A DNA stretch of 64,000 bases from the NCBI RefSeq assembly GCF_020685205.1, contig NZ_JAJERB010000005.1:310001-374000 (forward strand), in the 5' to 3' direction. How positions within the stretch are numbered: the stretch's first letter is position 1; each line of letters begins with the position of its first letter. The position numbers and the translations under genes are program-made. Positions 17,902 to 26,386 of this stretch are shown here, in pieces. The stretch comes from Hymenobacter translucens (GTDB taxonomy: Bacteria > Bacteroidota > Bacteroidia > Cytophagales > Hymenobacteraceae). The notes under the pieces are model-generated. The model was not told the origin of the DNA. It saw only the letters and a list, made by a program, of their open reading frames with translations, and made no database searches.

Positions 17902-20082
17902 ATGACCCAGACGCTTTACCCGCCGACCACCAGCAGTTCGCTTTTCAAACCCTCCTCCTGGCGGCAGCGCCTGGCGACCGGCTGGCTGCTTTTGCTGCTG
18001 CTGATGCCCATAACGGCAACCCTGGCCCAGCGGCGCCTGGAAAAGCTTAACCGGGGCGTGGTAGCCGTGCGTACCGGCCCCAACGTGTACGTGGGCTGGC
18101 GCCTGTTCGGCACTGACCCGGCTGCCCTAGCCTTCAACGTGTACCGCGGCACGACCCGGATCAACGCTACGCCGGTAACCGGGGCCACCAACCTCACCGA
18201 CAACACTGCCGTCAACGAAGCCTACACGGTACGACCGGTGCTGAACGGAGTCGAGCAGGCCGCCTCGGAAGCAGCCGCCGTATGGGCCCAGCCTTCCCTC
18301 AGCATCCCGATTCAGGCCCCCGCCGGCGGCACCACGCCCGACGGCGTGGCCTACACCTACGAAGCCAACGACGCCAGCGTGGGCGACCTCGACGGGGACG
18401 GGCAGTACGAAATCGTGCTGAAGTGGGACCCCACCAACGCCAAGGACAACTCCCAGTCGGGCTACACCGGCAACGTGTACCTGGATGCCTACCGTCTCAA
18501 CGGCACCCGTATGTGGCGCATCGATCTGGGCCGCAACATCCGCGCCGGGGCCCACTACACCCAGTTTATGGTGTACGACCTCGACTCTGATGGCAAGGCG
18601 GAAGTGGCCTGCAAAACCGCCGACGGCACTATCGACGGCCGGGGCGTGCTGATTGGCAGCGCCACGGCCGACTACCGCAACAGCACCGGCTACGTGCTCA
18701 GCGGCCCTGAGTTCCTGACCGTCTTCAACGGCAAAACCGGCGCCGCCATGGCCTCCACCAACTACCTGCCGGCCCGGGGTACCGTTAGCTCCTGGGGCGA
18801 CTCCTACGGCAACCGGGTGGACCGCTTCGTGGCTGCCGTGGCGTACGTGGACGGGGTGCGGCCCAGCCTGATTATGGGCCGGGGCTACTACACCCGCCTG
18901 GTGCGCGTGGCCTGGGACTGGCGCAACGGGCAGCTGACGCCGCGCTGGACTTTCGACAGCAGCACGACCGGCAACAGCGCCTACGCCGGGCAGGGCAACC
19001 ACCAGATGACCGTGGGCGACGTGGACGGGGACGGATTCGACGAAATCTGCAACGGGGCCAGCGCCATCGACCACAGCGGGGCCGGGCTCTACGTGAACGG
19101 CAGCGGGCACGGCGACGCCCTGCACATGAGCGACCTGGACCCCAGCCGGCCCGGGCAGGAAGTGTGGCAGGCCCAGGAAGAGCCCAACAAGTACGGCGGG
19201 TTCGGCCTGCAGTTCCGCGACGCCCGCACCGGGCAGCGCATCTGGGGCGTGCAAACCACCGGCGATATCGGCCGGGCCCTGGCGGCCGACATCGACCCAA
19301 CTTCGCCCGGCGTGGAGTGCTGGGGCACGATTTCGACCTCTACTACGCCAAACAACGCCGGCGTGTACTCCTGCACCGGCACCCGCCTGAGCACCAGCCG
19401 GCCCAGCGTCAACTTCGCGGCTTGGTGGGACGGGGATTTGTCGCGGGAGCTGCTTGACGGCACCTCCATCACGAAGTGGAATCATACGACCAGTCGCACC
19501 ACCTCCCTGCTCGATGGCGCGGCTCTTGGAGCGGCCTCCAACAACACCACCAAAGCCACGCCCGCCTTGTCGGCCGACCTGCTGGGCGACTGGCGCGAAG
19601 AGGTAATCTGGCGCAACACGACCAACACCCAGCTGATGCTGTTTACCACGACCATCCCGACCACGGAGCGAATCTACACCCTGATGCACGACGCGCAGTA
19701 CCGGCTGGCCATTGCCTGGCAGAACTCCGCCTACAACCAGCCGCCCCACCCGAGCTTTTTCCTGGGCACCGGCATGAGCACCCCGCCCCGGCCCAACATC
19801 GTGCTGGCCGACAGCCTGAACAACATCACCCTGGGCACCCGAAACCGGGCTTCGGCACCCGCCATTGCCGTATACCCCAACCCGACGAGCAGCACCATCA
19901 CCATCCGGGCCGCCGGTGATTTCTCCTACCAGATCTTTAACCTGGCCGGGCAGCTGGTGGAGCAGGGCGAGCGGCAGCGCGACGCCTACCCCGCCGGGGG
20001 CCAGCTGCGGCCGGGCCTGTACCTGGTGCGGGTGCGCACCGCCGACGGTCGCCAGACGGCCGAAAAGGTACTCAAACAGTAG
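17902..20082 (+). CDS. PL11 rhamnogalacturonan lyase with a T9SS sorting domain
   Basis: 726 aa. After an export signal (to about 42), the sequence RRLEKLNRGVVAVRTGPNVYVGWRL and FNVYRGTTRIN is the typical PL11 start (YesW/YesX type). The beta-propeller carries calcium-type acidic motifs (GDLDGDGQYEIVLKWDP, YDLDSDGKAEVACKTADG, GDVDGDGFDEICNGA). The C-terminus from about 655 (YPNPTSSTITIRAAGDFSYQIFNLAGQ...LRPGLYLVRVRT) is a type A sorting domain, so the enzyme is probably exported to the surface by T9SS. It would cut the rhamnogalacturonan-I backbone by beta-elimination, starting the pathway. It has its own regulon promoter and stands alone before the predicted small RNA. Confidence 0.9.
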   Translation: MTQTLYPPTTSSSLFKPSSWRQRLATGWLLLLLLMPITATLAQRRLEKLNRGVVAVRTGPNVYVGWRLFGTDPAALAFNVYRGTTRINATPVTGATNLTDNTAVNEAYTVRPVLNGVEQAASEAAAVWAQPSLSIPIQAPAGGTTPDGVAYTYEANDASVGDLDGDGQYEIVLKWDPTNAKDNSQSGYTGNVYLDAYRLNGTRMWRIDLGRNIRAGAHYTQFMVYDLDSDGKAEVACKTADGTIDGRGVLIGSATADYRNSTGYVLSGPEFLTVFNGKTGAAMASTNYLPARGTVSSWGDSYGNRVDRFVAAVAYVDGVRPSLIMGRGYYTRLVRVAWDWRNGQLTPRWTFDSSTTGNSAYAGQGNHQMTVGDVDGDGFDEICNGASAIDHSGAGLYVNGSGHGDALHMSDLDPSRPGQEVWQAQEEPNKYGGFGLQFRDARTGQRIWGVQTTGDIGRALAADIDPTSPGVECWGTISTSTTPNNAGVYSCTGTRLSTSRPSVNFAAWWDGDLSRELLDGTSITKWNHTTSRTTSLLDGAALGAASNNTTKATPALSADLLGDWREEVIWRNTTNTQLMLFTTTIPTTERIYTLMHDAQYRLAIAWQNSAYNQPPHPSFFLGTGMSTPPRPNIVLADSLNNITLGTRNRASAPAIAVYPNPTSSTITIRAAGDFSYQIFNLAGQLVEQGERQRDAYPAGGQLRPGLYLVRVRTADGRQTAEKVLKQ

Positions 20083-20127
20083 CGCCAGTGGCAATTTTCT
20101 TCCAGCCCAATATTATTCCGGCGTAGC

Positions 20128-20171
20128 AGGAGGGTGCGGGAGAGTTTGGTCTTAGTGAGTTGCCATATTTG
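20128..20171 (+). promoter_or_regulatory. Shared regulon promoter, site 3 (small RNA)
   Basis: Half-sites AGGAGGGTGC (20128) and GGGAGAGTTT (20138), then a good -7 box CATATTTG at 20164-20171. The spacing from GTT to the final G is 25 bp. No protein gene begins within 250 bp. The next element is a structured RNA ending in a terminator. Confidence 0.7.
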
Positions 20172-20177
20172 GCTTAG

Positions 20178-20372
20178 TGAGTGGGAATTGACTCTAACTG
20201 GCGCGTGCCGGAGCGAAGATTACTGGAGTGGGAAACCTGTCTTCGACAAACCTCCGGCACGTGTCACGTTAGAGCCCAGCTAGCGCAAGGAGCCGCCACA
20301 TTCTGCTCAAAAGGATTTGAATGAGAATTGAGTTTAAAGAAGCTGCTTCCGATGGGAGCAGCTTCTTTTTTT
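20178..20372 (+). ncRNA. Predicted regulon-linked small RNA of about 195 nt
   Basis: It starts a few bases after the -7 box at 20164-20171. The arm 20192-20213 pairs with 20252-20274 to give a stem of about 22 bp with one bulged C and two G-U pairs (CTCTAAC with GTTAGAG at the base, CGTGCCGGAG with CTCCGGCACG at the top). A second stem CGAAGA/TCTTCG (20214-20219 with 20240-20245) closes a 20-nt loop. A mostly unpaired stretch (about 20283-20335) follows, then a strong intrinsic terminator. No convincing ORF lies inside. The family is not one I recognise. A mobile palindromic remnant is the main alternative, but the promoter and terminator placement argue for a real transcript. Confidence 0.6.
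20336..20372 (+). terminator. Intrinsic terminator of the small RNA
   Basis: AAGAAGCTGCT (20337-20347) and AGCAGCTTCTT (20357-20367) form an 11-bp perfect stem with a 9-nt loop, running into a T-tract to 20372. Confidence 0.85.
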
Positions 20373-20431
20373 GCGGGTGCTCTACGCTACCTTCACCAGC
20401 CTGCTTGCCACACGCCTTTCCTGGCCCGCCG

Positions 20432-20641
20432 ATGTTCATCCCCTACCTCCTCTCCCTCTTCCTGCTTCTGCTATGGCTGCTCTTGGGTGGCCTGATCTAC
20501 GAGCGGCTCGCCCACCCGAACTTCAAGCATATTACCGGTGAGCAGATTTTCTTTACTACTCTGGTTCTGCTCCTGCTCAGCACTCTCAATCTGCTGCTGA
20601 TAAAGCATTACCGCTCCCACCCGAAAGACCGGAGAGAGTGA
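20432..20641 (+). CDS. Small two-helix membrane protein, unknown
   Basis: 69 aa from ATG 20432. A start at 20321 is in frame but would make the sRNA terminator coding. The sequence has two hydrophobic helices (about 4-22 and 40-57) joined by a polar loop IYERLAHPNFKHITGEQ, and a basic tail. It lies convergent to lutC, between the sRNA and the lactate genes. No family is recognised. It may be a real small protein, since the hydrophobic pattern is coherent, but it could be chance. Confidence 0.45.
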   Translation: MFIPYLLSLFLLLLWLLLGGLIYERLAHPNFKHITGEQIFFTTLVLLLLSTLNLLLIKHYRSHPKDRRE

Positions 20642-20702
20642 CCCCCTGAATTTGCTGCGCCTTCTTGCCGCTGTCGGTCCTTGTCTAATCAGGTATTGGC
20701 TC

Positions 20703-21269
20703 TTAGTGCAGCAGCACCACCAGGCTGCGGGCGCCGTGCGCCCCGATTACCAACGACTGCTCGATGTCGGCCGTTTTCGACGGGCCGGCCACGAACAGGC
20801 CATAGCCGCCCGCATCCGGAATCTGAGCGTAGGCCTGGTGCATGGTCGCCACAATCCGGCGGTGGTCGAGCACCAGGGCCAGGTGCTGGGTGACGGTGGG
20901 CAGCGCGCGGTGCAGCATAGCCGGCTCGGGCAGCCACACGGCCCCGTTTTCCGCCACTCCGATTTCGCCCGGCAGCACGGCCAGGTCAATGCCCTCGAGC
21001 ACGCTGATGGGTGTCTGCTGGTCTACCGGTACCGAAGCCGGAAACAGCGGCGAGGCCACCAGCCGGGCGTCGGGAAACAGCTGCTGCAATTCGGCAGCCG
21101 AGGGCCGTGGGCCGTTGATCCAGCTAACCTGCCCGCCAATACCGGCCAGCACCGCGGCAAAACGCTCTACCGACGCGTCGCCGCCAAAAACCGGGACGTC
21201 CGGCAGCTTGGTTTCGGCGGGCTTGTTGGCTTTGGCCGCAGCCAGGATTCGTTCACGAGCGGTACTCAA
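20703..21269 (-). CDS. lutC: Lactate utilisation protein LutC (LUD domain)
   Basis: 188 aa, shorter than Bacillus LutC (about 240). The C-terminal motif AGPSKTADIEQSLVIGAHGARSLVVLL is characteristic of LUD/LutC proteins, and EIGVAENGAVWLPE corresponds to the conserved central segment. LutC forms the L-lactate oxidation complex with LutA and LutB, converting lactate to pyruvate in the cytoplasm. It is the last gene of the minus-strand operon rhaI-rhaB-lutA-lutB-lutC, 80 bp after lutB. L-lactate is the expected product of the rhamnose pathway here, which explains the linkage. Confidence 0.88.
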   Translation of the reverse strand: MSTARERILAAAKANKPAETKLPDVPVFGGDASVERFAAVLAGIGGQVSWINGPRPSAAELQQLFPDARLVASPLFPASVPVDQQTPISVLEGIDLAVLPGEIGVAENGAVWLPEPAMLHRALPTVTQHLALVLDHRRIVATMHQAYAQIPDAGGYGLFVAGPSKTADIEQSLVIGAHGARSLVVLLH

Positions 21270-21349
21270 CGTGCTGAAGAAGTTAATGTATTGACATTAG
21301 GATGCATTGGCCCGGCCGCTTATGGGGATTGAGCGGCACCGTGCCAGAC

Positions 21350-22720
21350 TCATGACTTCCCCTCCTGCTGCTGGTACCACTCCCGGAAGCTTTGCTTCGG
21401 GGGCTCGGGCAGCTCCCGGGCAATGGCCCAGGTGTTTAGGCTGGTGGCGTGGGTAAGGCCGTGGGGCAACAGGCGCAGGGCCTGGCGGCCGAGCCGCCCA
21501 CTCACCCCAAAGGCTTTCGGACTGGTCAGCATCCGGCCCATAAACTTCATGCTCCACTTTTTGGACGCCGGAATCTCGTTTGCCTCCGCCAGCACCTGCC
21601 GCCATTTGTAGAGCTGCACGTGGATGTCGATCTTGACCGGGCACACGTCGGTGCAGGAGCCGCAGAGCGTGGAGGCAAATGGCAGGGAGCTATGCTTCTT
21701 CATGTCGATGTTGGGCGACAGAATGGCCCCGATGGGCCCGGGCACGGTGAAGTCGTAGCTGTGCCCCCCGCTGCGGCGGTACACCGGGCAGGTGTTCATG
21801 CAGGCCCCGCAGCGGATGCACTTCAGCGAGGCGCGGAAGTCGGGGCGGCCCAACTGCTGGGTGCGGCCATTGTCGACCAGCACGATGTGCAGCTCCCGCC
21901 CTTCGGCTGGCTTGGTGTAGTGCGAGGTGTAGGTCGTGACGGGCTGACCGGTGGCGCTGCGGGCCAACAGGCGGGTAAACACGCCCAGGTCGGTAAGGCG
22001 GGGCAACAGCTTTTCGATGCCCATGCAGGCAATGTGCACGGGCGCCAGGTTCACGCCCAGGTCGGCGTTGCCCTCGTTCGTGCAGATAACGACGCCGCCG
22101 GTTTCAGCAATGGCGAAGTTGACGCCGGTAATGGCCACCTGCCCGGCCAGGAACTTGGCCCGCAGGTGCTGACGCGCGGCTTCAGTGAGTTGCTGGGGGT
22201 CGTGGTTGCCTTTCTCGGTGCCCAGGTGCAGGTGAAACGTGTCGCTCACGTCTTCCTTCTTCAGGTGAATGGCGGGCAGCACCAGATGGCTTGGGGCCTC
22301 GTCGCGCAGCTGAATAATCCGCTCCCCCAGGTCGGTGTCGATGACCTCAATGCCGGCCCGGATCAGCTCGGGGTTCAGGTGGCACTCCTCGGTCAGCATC
22401 GACTTGCTCTTGACGACCCGCGTGGCGCCGTGCCGGCGGATGATACCGAGCACGATGTCGTTGTGCTCCCGGGCGTCGGCCGCCCAGTGCACGTGCACGC
22501 CGTTGGCTTTCGCGGCCGCTTCAAACTGCACGAGGTAGTCGTCGAGCCGGCTCAGGGTGTGCTCCTTGATTTGGGAGGCCAGCTCGCGCAGCTCCTGAAA
22601 CTCGGGCACGCCATACACGGCCTTGTCGCGCTTCTGCCGTACAAACCACAGCGTTTCGTCGTGCCACGTCGTGCGGTCGACATCGGCCACAAACTTCTCC
22701 GCGCGGATTGAGTGGGACAT
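21350..22720 (-). CDS. lutB: Lactate utilisation iron-sulfur protein LutB
   Basis: 456 aa, as expected for LutB. The N-terminal half is a LUD domain (VVKSKSMLTEECHLN, GVNFAIAETGGVVICTNEGN). Two 4Fe-4S motifs follow: CIRCGACMNTCPVYRR (about residue 304) and CGSCTDVCPVKIDIH (about 354). It shuttles electrons during L-lactate oxidation. It sits between lutA and lutC. The spacer to lutA holds short reiterated words arranged as an inverted repeat. There is no signal peptide. Confidence 0.93.
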   Translation of the reverse strand: MSHSIRAEKFVADVDRTTWHDETLWFVRQKRDKAVYGVPEFQELRELASQIKEHTLSRLDDYLVQFEAAAKANGVHVHWAADAREHNDIVLGIIRRHGATRVVKSKSMLTEECHLNPELIRAGIEVIDTDLGERIIQLRDEAPSHLVLPAIHLKKEDVSDTFHLHLGTEKGNHDPQQLTEAARQHLRAKFLAGQVAITGVNFAIAETGGVVICTNEGNADLGVNLAPVHIACMGIEKLLPRLTDLGVFTRLLARSATGQPVTTYTSHYTKPAEGRELHIVLVDNGRTQQLGRPDFRASLKCIRCGACMNTCPVYRRSGGHSYDFTVPGPIGAILSPNIDMKKHSSLPFASTLCGSCTDVCPVKIDIHVQLYKWRQVLAEANEIPASKKWSMKFMGRMLTSPKAFGVSGRLGRQALRLLPHGLTHATSLNTWAIARELPEPPKQSFREWYQQQEGKS

Positions 22721-22847
22721 GGGGTAAGGTTGATTGTTGCTAGTTGTCAGTTGTCAGGCGGTGGTTATTAGCAATTGTCAGGTGGTCGTTGCTCGGAGCA
22801 TTTCATAGGCCCTGGCATACTTGATTCTAACAACTGACAACGAACAA
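22721..22847. repeat. Word-type inverted repeat between lutA and lutB (R3)
   Basis: Reiterated GTTGTCAGTTGTCAGG words near 22743 and the inverse AACAACTGACAACGAACAA near 22829. The transcript of the operon would form a long imperfect hairpin. The same vocabulary recurs at 36935-37090. Confidence 0.6.
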
Positions 22848-23588
22848 CTAACAACTCAATCCATTCAGAATCTCCGCCGCGTGCAGGACGCGGATGGGAA
22901 GCTGGCGACGACGCACGATGCCCTGCAGATGCATCAGGCACGACATGTCGCCGCCGGTCAGCACGGCGGTGCCGTTGCGAACGTGGTCGGCGACGCGGTC
23001 CTGGCCCATGCGGCCAGAAATGGCCGCTTCCGACACGCAGAACGTGCCCCCGAACCCGCAGCACTCGTCGTTGCGGTCCAGCTCGGTCAGCTCCAGCCCG
23101 TCGAGCGAGGACAGCAGGCGCCGCAGCTGCCCGTCGCGCACCGGCGTCATCTCCGACTCATTGGCCTGGTGCAGGCCGCGCTGCCCGTGGCAGCTCAGGT
23201 GCAAACCTACTTTGTGCGGAAACCGGCCCGGAATGTCGGTTACGCCCAGCACCTGGGTGATAAAGTCAATCAGGTCGTAAGCCGCGGCGCGCACGTGCTG
23301 CACGGCGTCAGACTGCTCCATCTTGTCGAAGTGCTTGCGCACGTGGTACACGCAGCTGCCCGAGGGCGCCACCACGTAGTCGTAGTCCTGGAACGTGTCG
23401 ACGAAGTGCTGGTAGATGGGCAGGGCGTCCCGCTCGCAGCCGCTGTTGGCCAGGGGCTGCCCGCAGCAGGTCTGCTGGGCCGGGAAGTGCGCCGTGATGC
23501 CCAGCTTCTGCAGCAGCTGCAACGACGCAATGCCCACCTGGGGGTAGAACTGGTCGACATAGCAGGGAACGAAAAGGGCGACTTTCAT
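22848..23588 (-). CDS. lutA: Lactate utilisation protein LutA (two CCG domains)
   Basis: 246 aa. Two cysteine-rich CCG domains are visible: CCGQPLANSGC in the first half (with FVPCYVDQFYPQVG at the start) and CCGFGGTFCV in the second. This is the LutA/YkgE arrangement that binds an iron-sulfur cluster and acts with LutB and LutC in L-lactate oxidation. It follows rhaB after 67 bp that hold an R1-type hairpin. Its place directly behind rhamnose isomerase and kinase genes is notable. Confidence 0.92.
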   Translation of the reverse strand: MKVALFVPCYVDQFYPQVGIASLQLLQKLGITAHFPAQQTCCGQPLANSGCERDALPIYQHFVDTFQDYDYVVAPSGSCVYHVRKHFDKMEQSDAVQHVRAAAYDLIDFITQVLGVTDIPGRFPHKVGLHLSCHGQRGLHQANESEMTPVRDGQLRRLLSSLDGLELTELDRNDECCGFGGTFCVSEAAISGRMGQDRVADHVRNGTAVLTGGDMSCLMHLQGIVRRRQLPIRVLHAAEILNGLSC

Positions 23589-23655
23589 TTAAACGTGGAG
23601 AGAAATAGGAAGCCAGCTCCCCTCCTTGGATAAGGAGGGGAATTCGGCTTCTGCG
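23589..23655 (-). repeat. R1 hairpin remnant between rhaB and lutA
   Basis: Inside this 67-bp spacer CCCCTCCTT and AAGGAGGGG pair around a 4-nt loop (about 23620-23642), flanked by GAAGCCAGCT and ATTCGGCTTC. It is a hairpin-only remnant of the R1 family that could modulate expression of the lut genes relative to rhaIB. Confidence 0.5.
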
Positions 23656-24996
23656 TTAGCTAAACAGCAGCTGCGTCTTTTTCAGTGCTTCGCCTTGCTC
23701 CAGATGCACTAATGCGCCGAGGGCGGTGGCCTGGGGGACTTCGAGGGTGCGGATTTCGGCGCCGGGGAAGTTCCAGCTCAGTGTCTGCATGAACAGCGGG
23801 TTGCGGGCAAAGCCGCCGTCGACGAAGATGATCTTCTCACCCTGCCAGACCAGATGGATGGATTCGAGCAGGATATTGATCAGCCCGTGCATCAGGTGCT
23901 GGTAGGCATCCGAAGCGGAGCGAAAGCCCGACAGGTCCCATTCTTCAACCGGCTGGTCGGGGAAGGGGCCGGTGCCGGCCATGCAGGCGGGCCGGAAGCC
24001 GGCCGAAGCCTGGTCGTACGGGCGGGCCAGCACGATGGAGCGGTAGAAGTCGGGCTTGACGTGGAAATGGCTGGCAATGCGCTCCACCTGGAAGTCGTGC
24101 TCCCGGCCCAGGAACACGCGGGCCGCGCAGGTGGCCTCGCCCCGGGGCGTCATAAAGCTCAGGCAGTCGCGGCGCAGCAGCTCGGGCGTGAGCGGACGGC
24201 TGTTGAACGGGTTGATGGTGACCGACCAGGTGCCGGTTGAAATCAGCACGAAGGGCTCCTCGTTCTCGGCCAGGTAGGGCATCACGGCCGAAGTGCTGTC
24301 GTGCAGGCCTACGCCCACCATAATGCCGTCCACCACCGAGGCAATGGAGTCGCGGGTCAGCGGGGCCAGCTTCTCGTCGATGCCCTCGCGGCGCACCCAG
24401 TCGTGGTAGGCGCGGCGCTGGTAGTCCCACAGGCCAGTGTGGCAGCCGATGGAGGTGTAGTCGCTGAACTTCTCGCCCGAAATCAGGTACGACAGGTAGT
24501 TGGGCAGGTGCAGGGACGTGTGTATGCGGGCGTACAGCTCGGGCTTGGCGTATTTCAGCCAGTACAGCTGCATTCCCGAGTTCAGCATCCCCAGGCGGGG
24601 TGAGCAGGTCTCGGCCGCAAACTCGTCGGGCGACTGGCCCAGCTCGGCGTAGAACTGCTCTTCGAGTCCGGCCGGCAGGGGCTTGAGGTAGTTGTAAAGC
24701 GGCGCGACGGGCTCCCCGTCGGCGCCCAGGTGCACGAAGGAGGCGCCGTAAGCCGTGAAGTTCACGCCCTTTACGGTGTAGTGCGGACTGTGGCGCAGCT
24801 CTTCCCAGTGGTGCTGCACCCACTCGGTGAGGCGGGGCAGATGGTCGCAGGGAAACCCGTCGTCGTCGAGCACGTCGGTGCACACGTGCAGGCGCTCGTC
24901 AATGATCTGCCGGTCCTCGTCGAACAGGATCAGCTTCTTATTGGTCTTGCCAATATCGAATACCGCGTAAATCGACTTCTTCATTGTCTTTTTCAT
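23656..24996 (-). CDS. rhaB: Rhamnulokinase-type FGGY carbohydrate kinase
   Basis: 446 aa. The N-terminal phosphate loop VFDIGKTNKKLILFD and the later ISTGTWSVTINPFNSR and IIFVDGGFARNPLFMQTLS are typical of FGGY kinases. It is predicted to phosphorylate L-rhamnulose at O-1. The identity is inferred from its place directly after the isomerase, with ATGA overlap (stop of rhaI and start at 24996 share bases). A second in-frame Met at 24984 is an alternative start. It is divergent from E. coli RhaB; a kinase for fuculose or another ketose cannot be excluded by sequence alone. Confidence 0.85.
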   Translation of the reverse strand: MKKTMKKSIYAVFDIGKTNKKLILFDEDRQIIDERLHVCTDVLDDDGFPCDHLPRLTEWVQHHWEELRHSPHYTVKGVNFTAYGASFVHLGADGEPVAPLYNYLKPLPAGLEEQFYAELGQSPDEFAAETCSPRLGMLNSGMQLYWLKYAKPELYARIHTSLHLPNYLSYLISGEKFSDYTSIGCHTGLWDYQRRAYHDWVRREGIDEKLAPLTRDSIASVVDGIMVGVGLHDSTSAVMPYLAENEEPFVLISTGTWSVTINPFNSRPLTPELLRRDCLSFMTPRGEATCAARVFLGREHDFQVERIASHFHVKPDFYRSIVLARPYDQASAGFRPACMAGTGPFPDQPVEEWDLSGFRSASDAYQHLMHGLINILLESIHLVWQGEKIIFVDGGFARNPLFMQTLSWNFPGAEIRTLEVPQATALGALVHLEQGEALKKTQLLFS

Positions 24997-26273
24997 AGCC
25001 CGGTGGACACGCTCAGCCTGCCCCGCTGTTGAATGAGTTGGTCGCGCACCCCGGCGCTGCGGTAGGCGGCTACCGGCTTCAGCGCCCCGCCGGCCTGGCG
25101 GTAGGCTTCGGCCACGAGGGGCCGCACGTCGAGCAGAAAGGCGTCGCGCAGAATTTCCTCGGCCCGCACCACGTCGTTGGCCTGCTGGGCTTCGGCCAGG
25201 GCGGCGCGGTCCACGAGCAGGGCCTTGGCGTAGGCGCCCAGGATGTTGTCCACCGATTGCAGCAGATCCTCGAGCGGGTCCTTGGTGTTGTGGCTGGCGT
25301 CAATCATGTAGGCCACCGCGGCGTTGGTCACGGCCTGGTCGCGGGCGCCGTCCACCAGCTCGTTGAAGATCAAAAACAGCTGGAAGGGCTTGCTGCTGCC
25401 GGTGGTGAGGTCGTCGTCGCCGTACATCGAGCCGTTGAAGTGGAAGCCCCCGAGGCGGCCGAACTGCAGCAGGCGGCCCACAATCTGCTCGATGTTGGTG
25501 TTGGGCAGGTGGTGGCCCAGGTCCACGAGCACCTGGGCGTTCTGGCCGAGGCTCTGGCAAAGCGAGTACGAGGTGCCCCAGTCGGGAATCACCATGGAGT
25601 AGAAGTGGGGCTCGTAGGGCTTGTACTCAATGAGCATGGTCCAGTCGGACGGCATGGCCTCGTAGATGGCGGCGAGTGACTCCTGGGTGCGCAGGTAGGC
25701 GCGGCGCAGGTGCTGCTGCCCGGGGAAGTTGGAACCGTCGGCCAGCCACACGGTATGGGTTTTGGCGCCCAGCTGCTCGCCGTAGCGGATGCAGTCGATG
25801 TTGTGCTGCACGGCCTGGTCGCGCACGGCCTGCTCGGTGTGGCTCAGCGAGCCGAACTTGTAGGAGAAGGGCTGGTCTTTCTGATCCTGGAAGGTGTTGG
25901 AGTTTACCGAGTCGATGTGCAGGCCCTGAGCTTTCAGCTGCTGCTGCAGGCCGGGCACGTCGCGCGGGATGTCCCAGGGAATATGCAGGGAAATCGAGTT
26001 CGACGAGCCATTGAGCTGGTGCAGCACGGCCACGTCCGAAATCTTTTCTTCGAGGGTGCGGGGCTCCCCACCCAGGGGGTAGCGGCCGAAGCGGGTGCCG
26101 CCGGTGCCCAACGCCCAGCTCGGAATGGCCACCTGAAACTCGACCAGCTGGCGCACCACGTCCCGGGCATCCTGGCCGCGGCGGCCAAGCAGGTCCGTCA
26201 GGTAAGACAACTGGAGCTGGTGCTCGGCCAGCAAAGGCTGATTGAGGTCGTGGAGGCGTTGGTCGGAGAACAT
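24993..26273 (-). CDS. rhaI: L-rhamnose isomerase, RhaI type (TIM barrel)
   Basis: 426 aa from ATG 26273 (MFSDQRLHDLNQPLL). The open frame extends to 26438, but that would include the predicted promoter. The barrel has LIEYKPYEPHFYS, DWGTSYSLCQ, VLVDLGHHLPNTNIEQIV and GGFHFNGSMYGDDDL, providing the Glu, Asp and His metal ligands of the xylose-isomerase-like fold, as in the Pseudomonas stutzeri type enzyme. It converts L-rhamnose to L-rhamnulose in the cytoplasm. It leads the rhaI-rhaB-lutABC operon from a shared regulon promoter. Confidence 0.9.
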   Translation of the reverse strand: MFSDQRLHDLNQPLLAEHQLQLSYLTDLLGRRGQDARDVVRQLVEFQVAIPSWALGTGGTRFGRYPLGGEPRTLEEKISDVAVLHQLNGSSNSISLHIPWDIPRDVPGLQQQLKAQGLHIDSVNSNTFQDQKDQPFSYKFGSLSHTEQAVRDQAVQHNIDCIRYGEQLGAKTHTVWLADGSNFPGQQHLRRAYLRTQESLAAIYEAMPSDWTMLIEYKPYEPHFYSMVIPDWGTSYSLCQSLGQNAQVLVDLGHHLPNTNIEQIVGRLLQFGRLGGFHFNGSMYGDDDLTTGSSKPFQLFLIFNELVDGARDQAVTNAAVAYMIDASHNTKDPLEDLLQSVDNILGAYAKALLVDRAALAEAQQANDVVRAEEILRDAFLLDVRPLVAEAYRQAGGALKPVAAYRSAGVRDQLIQQRGRLSVSTGL

Positions 26274-26342
26274 GCGGGTCAGGATAAGGGCCGCGAATGA
26301 GGCAGGCGGCGGCCGGTGGTGGGAACCTCGTTTTTGCAAGAG

Positions 26343-26386
26343 CAATTTACCCGCCCGGCCCCGCCCAAACTGTTCTGAACTCTCCT
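26343..26386 (-). promoter_or_regulatory. Shared regulon promoter, site 4 (rhaI-rhaB-lutABC)
   Basis: On the minus strand, half-sites AGGAGAGTTC (from 26386) and AGAACAGTTT, then the -7-like box GTAAATTG at 26350-26343, 25 bp after the GTT. It lies about 70 bp before the rhaI ATG. Confidence 0.7.

Noticed and set aside
20321..20641. A 106-aa reading of the small membrane ORF starting at 20321
   Set aside because: The first third would be encoded by the sRNA terminator hairpin and T-tract. ATG 20432 gives a coherent two-helix protein instead.
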